Shown: positions 22,908-30,199 of the stretch, piece after piece | How positions within the stretch are numbered: the stretch's first letter is position 1 | Layout of the letters: every line of letters begins with the position of its first letter | NCBI RefSeq assembly: GCF_025643595.1 | Contig: NZ_CP102826.1 | Span: 4,154,001 to 4,218,000 of the forward strand | Reading direction: 5' to 3' | DNA: 64,000 bases | Source of the DNA: Saccharopolyspora rosea | GTDB lineage: Bacteria > Actinomycetota > Actinomycetes > Mycobacteriales > Pseudonocardiaceae | Program-made: the position numbers and the translations under genes | Notes under the pieces: generated by a model | The model's input: the letters and a program-made list of their open reading frames with translations, nothing else | Database searches by the model: none | What the model was told of the DNA's origin: nothing

Positions 22908-25163
22908 ATGAGCAGATCTTCGGCACGATTCCGGGAGTTGACCGACGCGAACGGGCGCGTCTACCGCATCGGCGAGACACCGCACGACATCATGGGCCGC
23001 TCACGGGCCTGGATGGTGTGGCTGCCGTGGCTGGCGATGATGGCGGTGAGCGTCTTCGAGTACGGCTGGGGCGCCGCCGCCGAAACCCTGGAGAAGGTCC
23101 ACGGCTGGACGCTGAACGACGCGTTCTGGCTGGCCAGCCTGTGGGCGGTGTTCCAGGCCGGGGTGGCGTTCCCGGCGGGCAAGCTGCGGGAGAAGGGCAT
23201 CGTCACGGCGCGCTCCGCGATGCTCGCGGGCGCGGTGTGCTGCGGCATCGCCTACTTCACCATCGCGCACGTCGACGACCTCGCACCGGCCTTCCTCGGC
23301 TATTCGGTGCTGGGCGGCACCGGAGCCGGGCTCACCTACGCCACCTGCGTCAACATGGTCGGCAAGTGGTACCCGGAGAAGCGCGGCGCCCGCACCGGCT
23401 TCGTCAACGGCGGCTTCGCCTACGGCACCATCCCGTTCATCTTCGTGTTCAGCTACCTGTTCACCGCGCGGGACTTCTCGCTGGTGCTGGACCTGATCGG
23501 GCTGTACATGCTGATCGTGGTCGGTGCCTGCGGCCTGCTGTTCGCCGACCCGCCGAAGAACTGGTGGCCGCACGACGTCGACCCGCTGCGCCGCGGCGCG
23601 CAGGACCGCCGCGCCGCCGCGCGGCTGGCGAAGAACCCGCCGGCGACGCGGCAGTACACCCCGGCGGAAGCGATCCGCACCGGCATGCTGCCGCTGATGT
23701 GGGGATGCCTGGTGATCATCGGCGGGGTGTCGCTGTTCGGGATCAACTTCCAGGTGCCCTTCGCCAAGGAGTGCGGCTTCGGCCCGTTCGTGGCCGCCTC
23801 CTCGATGGGCGTGCTGTCGGTGGTCAACGGCACCGGGCGGACGCTGACCGGCTGGCTGTCGGACTACCTCGGGCGGCGGCGGACGCTCACCCTGGTGCTG
23901 CTGGTGGCCGCCGCCGGCCAGTTCGGCGTGCTCTACGCGGGCCGGCACGGCGACCTGGCGCTGTTCCTGGTGTTCGCCTTCGTCAACGGATTCGGCGGCG
24001 GCGCGTTCTACCCGCTGTTCGCCGGACTGGTGCCGGACTACTTCGGGGAGAACAACAACGCCTCGAACTACGGCCTGGTCTACAGCGCCAAGCTGGTCGG
24101 CGGGATCGGCGGTGGCGGCGTGGCGGCGGGCGTGGTCACGGCCTGGGGCTACCCCGGTGCCTACGTGCTGGCCGGGTGCATCGCCCTGCTGGCCGCGGCG
24201 ATGACGCTGTTCCTGCACCAGCCCGGGCGGGACCGCAGCCCCGCCGCGACCTCGCCGCGCACCGATCCCGCGACCCGGTTATCCACTGTGGACACGGTCG
24301 GATCCGTTGCGGCGTCAGGGAAGCCGATCGGGCAGGACATCGCCGCGCAGCACCCAGCGCCGGGTCAGCGGATCACGCACCCAGCGCAGTTCGCCCTCGT
24401 GCTCCCACGGTTGCAGGGAGGCGAGGTAGCCGGCCCACAGCCGGTTCTGCACGGCGAGGAAACGGCGCAACCCGGTCAGCCCGCGGCCCAGCGGACCGGT
24501 TCTGCCGGGAGTCGGGAGAGCTGCTGTAACACCCATGCCCCGAAGTCTGGGCTCCCCGCCCACGCCCGGACAGTGGCTGTGATGACGTTGTGCGCAAAAA
24601 TCCTGCCAAGTACCGTGGAGTCATGCTGCGCACCGTCGCCGTCCCGGTCATGCACGCCGTCGCCCCGTTCGAGCTCGGGGTGCTGTGCGAGGTGTTCGGG
24701 GTCGACCGCAGTCGCGACGGCGTGCCGCGGCTGGACTTCCGCGTCTGCGGCGAACGCCCCGGGCAACCGGTCCCCACCACCATCGCCGGCATGCGGGTGG
24801 TGCCCGAGCACGGCCTGGACGACCTGCTGGGCGCCGACGTCGTGGCCGTCCCCGCCGGGGACGTCCGCGACGCGTACCCGCCCGAGCTCCTGGCCGCGCT
24901 GCGGGCCGCGCACGAGCGCGGCGCCACCCTGCTGTCGGTGTGCACGGGCGCGTTCATCCTGGGCGCCGCCGGGCTGCTCGACGGGCGCCGCTGCACGACG
25001 CACTGGTACCACGCGGCGGCCTTCCGCAGCCGCTTCCCGACCGCCGACCTCGACCCGGACGTCCTGTTCGTCGACGACGGGGACATCATCAGCAGCGCGG
25101 GCACCGCGGCGGGGATCGACGCGTGCCTGCACCTGGTGCGCCGGGAGCTCGGTTCGACGGTGA
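22908..25163 (+). CDS. OFA-type MFS transporter whose frame runs past its normal end
   Basis: The first 440-odd residues are a complete 12-helix transporter of the oxalate/formate antiporter family: WGAAAETLEKVHGWTLNDAF, GTGAGLTYATCVNMVGKWYP, GRTLTGWLSDYLGRRRTLT, GFGGGAFYPLFAGLVPDYFG. The transporter part ends near 24246 (TLFLHQPGRD), but no stop follows; the frame stays open for another 306 codons across an antisense small gene and into the GlxA-type gene in a different frame. That tail has no recognisable domain and the composition of shadow sequence. Either the stop was lost or there is an indel near 24250. Start ATG has GGGAG upstream. Confidence 0.75.
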   Translation: MSRSSARFRELTDANGRVYRIGETPHDIMGRSRAWMVWLPWLAMMAVSVFEYGWGAAAETLEKVHGWTLNDAFWLASLWAVFQAGVAFPAGKLREKGIVTARSAMLAGAVCCGIAYFTIAHVDDLAPAFLGYSVLGGTGAGLTYATCVNMVGKWYPEKRGARTGFVNGGFAYGTIPFIFVFSYLFTARDFSLVLDLIGLYMLIVVGACGLLFADPPKNWWPHDVDPLRRGAQDRRAAARLAKNPPATRQYTPAEAIRTGMLPLMWGCLVIIGGVSLFGINFQVPFAKECGFGPFVAASSMGVLSVVNGTGRTLTGWLSDYLGRRRTLTLVLLVAAAGQFGVLYAGRHGDLALFLVFAFVNGFGGGAFYPLFAGLVPDYFGENNNASNYGLVYSAKLVGGIGGGGVAAGVVTAWGYPGAYVLAGCIALLAAAMTLFLHQPGRDRSPAATSPRTDPATRLSTVDTVGSVAASGKPIGQDIAAQHPAPGQRITHPAQFALVLPRLQGGEVAGPQPVLHGEETAQPGQPAAQRTGSAGSRESCCNTHAPKSGLPAHARTVAVMTLCAKILPSTVESCCAPSPSRSCTPSPRSSSGCCARCSGSTAVATACRGWTSASAANAPGNRSPPPSPACGWCPSTAWTTCWAPTSWPSPPGTSATRTRPSSWPRCGPRTSAAPPCCRCARARSSWAPPGCSTGAAARRTGTTRRPSAAASRPPTSTRTSCSSTTGTSSAARAPRRGSTRACTWCAGSSVRR
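24282..24292. repeat. TCCACTGTGGA palindrome
   Basis: Second intergenic copy of the palindrome, just past the transporter domain end and before the antisense small gene. Confidence 0.5.
24315..24536 (-). CDS. small protein antisense to the transporter tail, function unknown
   Basis: 73 residues with a protein-like composition: RFLAVQNRLWAGYLASLQPW then EHEGELRWVRDPLTRRWVL. The aromatic-rich core and absence of Arg/Pro bias suggest a real gene, unlike the overlapping sense frame. Starts at ATG 24536 or nine codons earlier; no strong ribosome site. It is divergent from the GlxA-type regulator, so the two may share control. Confidence 0.5.
   Translation of the reverse strand: MGVTAALPTPGRTGPLGRGLTGLRRFLAVQNRLWAGYLASLQPWEHEGELRWVRDPLTRRWVLRGDVLPDRLP
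24588..24616 (+). promoter_or_regulatory. leaderless promoter of the GlxA-type regulator
   Basis: TTGTGC (24588-24593), a 17-base spacer, then TACCGT (24611-24616), followed by six bases and the ATG. Both boxes and the spacing fit an actinobacterial SigA-type promoter giving an mRNA that begins at the start codon. Confidence 0.65.
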
Positions 25164-25582
25164 CGACGAAGATCGCGCGGCGCATGGTCGTGCCCCCGCA
25201 GCGCGACGGCGGCCAGCGGCAGTTCGTCGACCTGCCGGTGCCGGCGGGCGACAGCCTCCAGCCGCTGCTGGAGTGGGTCGGCTCCCGGCTGTCGACCGAC
25301 CACACCGTCGCCGACCTGGCCCGGCGGGCGCGCATGTCCGAGCGGACCTTCGCGCGCCGCTTCGTCGCCGAGACCGGCACGACACCGGGCCGCTGGCTGA
25401 CCACCCAGCGGGTGCTGCACGCCCGGCGGCTGCTGGAGGACACGCGGTTGGGCGTCGACGAGATCGCCCGCGAGTGCGGCTTCGGCACCGCGGCGCTGCT
25501 GCGCCACCACTTCCGCCGCGTCGTCGGCGTGTCCCCCACCGACTACCGCCGCACCTTCGCCCGGCGAGGCGCGTTCGCCTGA
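24623..25582 (+). CDS. GlxA/AraC-family regulator with DJ-1/PfpI domain
   Basis: 319 residues. The N-terminal DJ-1/PfpI-like domain (1-185) keeps the nucleophile-elbow cysteine, Cys107 in LLSVCTGAFILGAAG; the C-terminal AraC helix-turn-helix pair spans about 215-315 (LARRARMSERTFARRFVAE, IARECGFGTAALLRHHFRRV). Such proteins activate catabolic operons in response to small metabolites. The ATG is preceded directly by a -35/-10 pair. Divergent from the antisense small gene and next to the transporter, so it may control that transporter (inference). Confidence 0.9.
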   Translation: MLRTVAVPVMHAVAPFELGVLCEVFGVDRSRDGVPRLDFRVCGERPGQPVPTTIAGMRVVPEHGLDDLLGADVVAVPAGDVRDAYPPELLAALRAAHERGATLLSVCTGAFILGAAGLLDGRRCTTHWYHAAAFRSRFPTADLDPDVLFVDDGDIISSAGTAAGIDACLHLVRRELGSTVTTKIARRMVVPPQRDGGQRQFVDLPVPAGDSLQPLLEWVGSRLSTDHTVADLARRARMSERTFARRFVAETGTTPGRWLTTQRVLHARRLLEDTRLGVDEIARECGFGTAALLRHHFRRVVGVSPTDYRRTFARRGAFA

Positions 25583-25603
25583 CCCGGCGGCGCTGCCGGC
25601 CGG

Positions 25604-27013
25604 TCAGCCGACCACGTGCCCCGGTGCGGCGCCTTCGGACCGGTCGGTGGTGCGCAGCGACGCCTCGATCTCCTCCAGGCTGCGGCCCTTGGTCTCCGGT
25701 AGCCAGCGGTGCAGGTAGGCCAGACCGAGCATGCCCAGCACCGCGTACAGCCAGAACACGCCCGAGGCGCCGAGCGCCGAGATCAGCGTCAGGACGCTGA
25801 TCGACACCGCCAGGTCCAGGCCCCAGTGCGTGACGATGCCGAACGACGCGGCCTTGCCGCGCACGCTGTTCGGGAAGATCTCGCTGTTGACCAGCCAGAT
25901 CGCGATGCCCAGGCTGCACGCGAACGCCGCCTCGTACACGATCAGCGCCGCGATCAGCCCGATGGCCACCCCGCCGCGCACCGGTTGCAGGAACAGCACG
26001 CCGATCGCCAGTAGCGCCGCGATCACCACGACCGTGCCGCCGAGGATCAGCGGCCGCCTGCCGAGCCGGTCGATGAACGCCAGCGCCACCACCGTGGACA
26101 GCACGTTCACCGTGCCGATGCCCACCGACGACAGGATCGCCGCGGAATCGCCGAACCCGGCGTTCTTCAGGATCGTCGGCGCGTAGTAGATCACCGCGTT
26201 GACCCCGACGACCTGGCTGGTGCCCGCGGCGGCCACGCCCACCGAGACCCACCGGCGGTAACCGCGGCCCAGCAGGTCGCGGTAGGACAACCGGCTCTCG
26301 GCCCGCAGCGCCGCGGCGATGTCGGCCAGCTCGGCCTCGACCTCGTCCGGCGGCCGGGTGCGCGCGAGCACCTCGCGGGCCCGCGCCTCCCGCCCGTGCG
26401 CGAGCAGCCAGCGCGGGCTCTCCGGCAGGAACAGCAGCCCGGCCAGCATCACCACCGAGGGCAGCACGGCCAGCCCGAACATCCACCGCCACTGGCCGCC
26501 GCCGGACAGCGCGTAGCCGACCAGGTAGGAGGCGAGGATGCCGACCGTGACCATGAGCTGGTGCAGCGACACCAGCGCGCCGCGGTGCGCGCGGGGCGCC
26601 ATCTCCGCGATGTAGGTGGGCACCACCAGCGACGAGGCGCCGATGGCCAGTCCCAAGCCGGTCCGGGCGGCGGTGAGCACTCCCGGATCCGGGGCCGCGG
26701 CGCACAGCAGCGTGCAGCCGGTGAACACCACGGTCACGCCGACCAGCACGCGGCGGCGGCCGAGCCGGTCGGCCAGCGGGCCTCCGGCGACCACCCCGGC
26801 CACCGCGCCGACCAGCAGCGACGACACCACGAGCTGCTGCATCATCGCGGACAGGCCGAAGTCCGGTGTCAGGTACAGCAGCGCCGCCGAGATGACGCCG
26901 GTGTCGTAACCGAACAGCAGCCCCCCGAGCGCGGCGATCACCGACGCGCTGACGACGACCACCCGACCGCTTCCGGTGCCGCGCTGCTCCGGCGCCCGTC
27001 CCGCTTCCCGCAT
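25604..27013 (-). CDS. sugar porter family MFS transporter
   Basis: 469 residues, 12 helices, with the sugar porter hallmarks: GGLLFGYDTGVISAALLYL in helix 1, GPLADRLGRRR in loop 2-3, LLFLPESPRWLLAHGR before helix 7, and WLPETKGRSLEEIE after helix 12. Closest in pattern to proton-coupled pentose, hexose or inositol importers (XylE, GalP, IolT). Start ATG with GGAGGCGG about ten bases upstream. It stands alone on the minus strand with a 499-base gap behind its start. Confidence 0.92.
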   Translation of the reverse strand: MREAGRAPEQRGTGSGRVVVVSASVIAALGGLLFGYDTGVISAALLYLTPDFGLSAMMQQLVVSSLLVGAVAGVVAGGPLADRLGRRRVLVGVTVVFTGCTLLCAAAPDPGVLTAARTGLGLAIGASSLVVPTYIAEMAPRAHRGALVSLHQLMVTVGILASYLVGYALSGGGQWRWMFGLAVLPSVVMLAGLLFLPESPRWLLAHGREARAREVLARTRPPDEVEAELADIAAALRAESRLSYRDLLGRGYRRWVSVGVAAAGTSQVVGVNAVIYYAPTILKNAGFGDSAAILSSVGIGTVNVLSTVVALAFIDRLGRRPLILGGTVVVIAALLAIGVLFLQPVRGGVAIGLIAALIVYEAAFACSLGIAIWLVNSEIFPNSVRGKAASFGIVTHWGLDLAVSISVLTLISALGASGVFWLYAVLGMLGLAYLHRWLPETKGRSLEEIEASLRTTDRSEGAAPGHVVG

Positions 27014-27512
27014 CGTCGATCCGCCTCCTCAGCCATCCGGGTGATATCCCGCTGACCAGGCCGGATCCGGTTGCGCGATCGTCCACTTCTGACGGTCGTG
27101 GACCGGACTCCCCCTGCGCCACACCGTCGCTCAGGTTTCCCGAAGGCGCAATCGGGAGGCTGACGGATGGTCGTGCCGCGTACCGGCGGCTTCAGCGCTC
27201 CTTCGAACGGGTGCGCTCAGCGCGTCGAGTGGACCACCTCGTCGCCGAAAACCCCGCGAGCGGCGGGTTTTCGGACTCGCCGCCCCGGGTGGGGGCTCGG
27301 TGCAGCGGGTGGCGCCCTCGACGCGCAGGCGTTCGACCACCTCGCGGGACCGCCCGCCCGGCTCCCGGCACGGCGCGGTGCACGAGTGCTCGGGCGCTCC
27401 GGAGCGGGCGGGCAAGGGGCTTGGCGACCCGGTCCGCCCGCGGATCGTCACCCCATCAGCGGTGGTGCACGCGCGTTGTCGCGGAGTGCAGGATGTGCAC
27501 GAGGAGGGGGAC
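27014..27512. other. 499-base intergenic region with one notable hairpin
   Basis: Divergent gap between the sugar porter and the pyroglutamyl-peptidase-like gene. I see no credible gene in it; open frames are Arg/Pro-rich shadows. It holds the hairpin at 27245-27274 and, at the right end, the ribosome site GAGGAGGGGGAC of the next gene. Confidence 0.6.
27245..27274. terminator. GC/AT hairpin CCGAAAACCC...GGGTTTTCGG
   Basis: Ten-base perfect arms around a ten-base loop that can pair further (CGC/GCG). The runs of A and T inside the stem give terminator-like ends on both strands. It has no gene ending next to it, so its role is unclear; it could end an unrecognised short transcript. Confidence 0.4.
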
Positions 27513-28967
27513 ATGAAGCAGGTCCTGATCGCCGCGGCGCTGGCGGTCGTGGCGGTGGCCGCGACGGTGGCACCCGCGTCGGCGACGCCGCGCGGATGCC
27601 TCGACCCGGCGGTGCCGCTGCCGGTCGAGGAGAACCGGCTCGGCGCGACGCTGCCCGACGAGGCCGATCCCGGCCGTGCGCAGGCCGAGCCGTTGTCCGA
27701 GCGGATGATCGGGGGAGCCGGGTTCGGGGCGTTCACCCCCGACCTGGTCGCTCGGCTGTGCCGGACGAGCGGTCCGGCAGCGGCGCGCGCGGTGGTGGTC
27801 GACGCCGGCGAGCGGCTGTGGCGGGCGGCCGTGGACCGGGCGCAGCGGCGGGTGGTGCGCGGCGCGCTGCCGTCGAGCGACGACCGGCCGCTGTACTGGA
27901 CGCGGCTGCGCGCGCGGGCGGCGCTGCGGCAGTGGGTTCCCGGCTTCCGGGTGTCGCGCGAGCGCTTGGTCACCGCGTTCGACCGGGCGTCCCGGGGTGT
28001 CCGCGACGTCGACTTCCCGCCGGGCGTGCGGCGGGTGCTGGTCAGCGGTTTCGACCCGTACACGCTCGACGGCGGCCAACGCGGACCGGCGCCGGGCACG
28101 GTGGGCAACAACCTGCGGCACGGCAACCCGTCCGGGGCCGCCGCGCTCGCCCTCGACGGCACGACGGTCCGCACGCCCGACGGCGGCCTCGCCCGCATCG
28201 AGGCGTACACGCTGCCGGTGAACTACCCGGAGTTCGCGCGCGGGTACCTGGAGGACACCGTCGGACCGGCGATGCGGCGCGGGCTCGACGCGTCGGTGAC
28301 GATCAGCCAGGCCGGTGGTGCGGCGTTCGACCTGGAGCAGTGGAACGGCCGGTACCACGGCGTCTCCCCCGGCAACGACGGCGTGCGCCCCTGCCCGCCG
28401 GTGCACGGCGCGCCGCGTCTCGCGGTCGACGACCCGCGCTGCGACACCGCGGTCGTACCCCGTTGGGGTGGTCCGGCGGACTTCGACCTGCACAACCCTC
28501 CGCAGTGGACGTCCACGACGCTGCCGGTGGACCGGATGATCGCCGCGCGCACCGGCGCCGGGGTGCCGCGCCCGCCCGGCGACACCTGGCCCGACCAGTC
28601 CGAGGCGTTCGGCGTGGTGTGGCACACCAACTACACCGAGTTCCCGGACTGCCGCTCGACCGAGCGGGTCACCCGCAACTCCCCCGTCCCGCCGGAACAC
28701 CCGCCGGCGGCACCGCCGGTGCCGCCGGACCCCGGTTCGTGCTCCTACAGCGGCGGGGGCGGCAACTACCTGTCCAACGAGAGCGGCTACCGCAACGCGC
28801 TGCTGCGCGACCGGATGGGCCTGGACATCCCCGCCGGGCACGTGCACACGCCCGACATGCAGCACTTCGAGACCCGGTTCGGCGACAGCGACGCCACCTT
28901 CGACGCGTGGCGACGGGCCATCGTGCACCAGACCCGCGAGCTGATCCGGGTCGTCGCCGACGGCTGA
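27513..28967 (+). CDS. secreted pyroglutamyl-peptidase-I-like protein, Ser in place of catalytic Cys
   Basis: 484 residues with a Sec signal peptide (MKQVLIAAALAVVAVAATVA, cut near PASA). The C-terminal half carries the C15 peptidase pattern: RRVLVSGFDPYTL, NPSGAAALALDG, ISQAGGAAFDLEQWNGRYHG (the glutamate region) and GGNYLSNESGYRN. The catalytic Cys of GxYLCN is Ser421; His445 in GHVHTP lies 24 residues on, the same Cys-His spacing as in known enzymes. So a Ser-His variant or a binding protein; N-pyroglutamyl hydrolysis is unproven. Start ATG after GAGGAGGGGG. Confidence 0.72.
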   Translation: MKQVLIAAALAVVAVAATVAPASATPRGCLDPAVPLPVEENRLGATLPDEADPGRAQAEPLSERMIGGAGFGAFTPDLVARLCRTSGPAAARAVVVDAGERLWRAAVDRAQRRVVRGALPSSDDRPLYWTRLRARAALRQWVPGFRVSRERLVTAFDRASRGVRDVDFPPGVRRVLVSGFDPYTLDGGQRGPAPGTVGNNLRHGNPSGAAALALDGTTVRTPDGGLARIEAYTLPVNYPEFARGYLEDTVGPAMRRGLDASVTISQAGGAAFDLEQWNGRYHGVSPGNDGVRPCPPVHGAPRLAVDDPRCDTAVVPRWGGPADFDLHNPPQWTSTTLPVDRMIAARTGAGVPRPPGDTWPDQSEAFGVVWHTNYTEFPDCRSTERVTRNSPVPPEHPPAAPPVPPDPGSCSYSGGGGNYLSNESGYRNALLRDRMGLDIPAGHVHTPDMQHFETRFGDSDATFDAWRRAIVHQTRELIRVVADG

Positions 28968-28989
28968 GCGCCAGGCGGATCCGCGCGGT

Positions 28990-30135
28990 TCAGCCCGCCA
29001 GCAGCCGTTGCCGCTCGGCCGGGTCGGTGGCCAGGTCCACGACCGTGCAGGCCATGCCCAGGGCGGCGTCGCGGACCGCCCGGTCGCCGCCCGGACCGGC
29101 CGCGGCCTCGGCGAACGCCGGGTGGTGGATCGGCGGGGCGTCCCCGAGGTCGAGCATCGGGTGGATCGTCGGGAAGTGGTGGGAGACGTTGGCCATGTCG
29201 GTGGAACCGCCCCGGGTGTCCTCCGGGACCAGGGCGCGCCCCAGCTCGGCGGCGTTGTCCCGGAACAGCTCCTCCATCCGCGCGTCACCGCGCATCTCCG
29301 CGTACGGCGGGTCGGACGGGGTGAACTCCAGCTCGGCGCCGGTGGCCACCGCCCCGGCCTCGAAGCAGCGGCGCAGCACGGCCTCGACCCGGCCCAGCGA
29401 CTCCAGGTCGTGGGCGCGCACCATCCACTGCCCGGCCGCCGACTCCGGGATGACGTTCGGCGCGGTCCCGGCACCGGCGACGCAGCCGTGGATCTGCTGA
29501 CCGGGTTCGAGCTGCTGGCGGGCCAGGCCGATGGCGGTCAGGGCGACCGTCATCGCGTCCAGCGCGTTGACGCCCTGGTGCGGTTGCGCCGAGGCGTGCG
29601 CGCTCCTGCCCCGGTAGCGGACGTCGAAACCGGCGCAGGCCAGCGGCAGCATGTTCGTCCGGTCGGCGTTGCCGGGGTGCACCATCATCGCGGCGTGGGT
29701 GCCGTCGAAGTCGCCCTGCTCCAGCATCAGGATCTTGCCGCCGCCGCTCTCCTCGGCCGGGGTGCCCAGCAGCCGCACGGTGACGTCGAGTTCGTCGGCG
29801 ACCCCGGCCAGCAGCGTGAAGGCCCCCAGCGCGCCCGCCGCGATGATGTTGTGCCCGCACGCGTGCCCGACGCCGGGCAGCGCGTCGTACTCGGCGCAGA
29901 TCGTCACGACCAGCGGACCGCTCCCGGCGTCGGCGCGCACCGCGGTCGGCAGTTCGCCGAGGCCGTGCACCACCCGCGCGCCGGGAACGGCCCGCAGCTC
30001 CTCGGCCAGCCACGCCGACGCCTTGAACTCCTCGAACCCGGTCTCCGGCGACTCGTGCAGCCGGTGGCTGAACGCCAGCAGGCCGTCGGCGATGTCGGCG
30101 TAGGAGTCGTGCAGGCGCTTCTTGAGCTCGTTCAC
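28990..30135 (-). CDS. M20 family metallopeptidase/amidohydrolase
   Basis: 381 residues of the M20D type (aminoacylase/carboxypeptidase/AbgB-like). Visible: ICAEYDALPGVGHACGHN (metal-site DxxPxxGHxCGHN), GTPAEESGGGKILMLEQG (catalytic and metal Glu), and the dimerisation domain with RGRSAHASAQPHQGVNALDA. Hydrolyses an N-acyl amino acid, dipeptide or p-aminobenzoyl-glutamate-like amide; substrate not inferable. The GTG start with GGAAAGGA upstream is preferred, since the frame above it is shadow of the P450 gene. Confidence 0.88.
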   Translation of the reverse strand: MNELKKRLHDSYADIADGLLAFSHRLHESPETGFEEFKASAWLAEELRAVPGARVVHGLGELPTAVRADAGSGPLVVTICAEYDALPGVGHACGHNIIAAGALGAFTLLAGVADELDVTVRLLGTPAEESGGGKILMLEQGDFDGTHAAMMVHPGNADRTNMLPLACAGFDVRYRGRSAHASAQPHQGVNALDAMTVALTAIGLARQQLEPGQQIHGCVAGAGTAPNVIPESAAGQWMVRAHDLESLGRVEAVLRRCFEAGAVATGAELEFTPSDPPYAEMRGDARMEELFRDNAAELGRALVPEDTRGGSTDMANVSHHFPTIHPMLDLGDAPPIHHPAFAEAAAGPGGDRAVRDAALGMACTVVDLATDPAERQRLLAG

Positions 30136-30199
30136 GTGGCCGTCCTTTCCTCGGTGCGCACCGATGATGTGCGCCCGAGGACCGGATGCCAAGTCCCGA

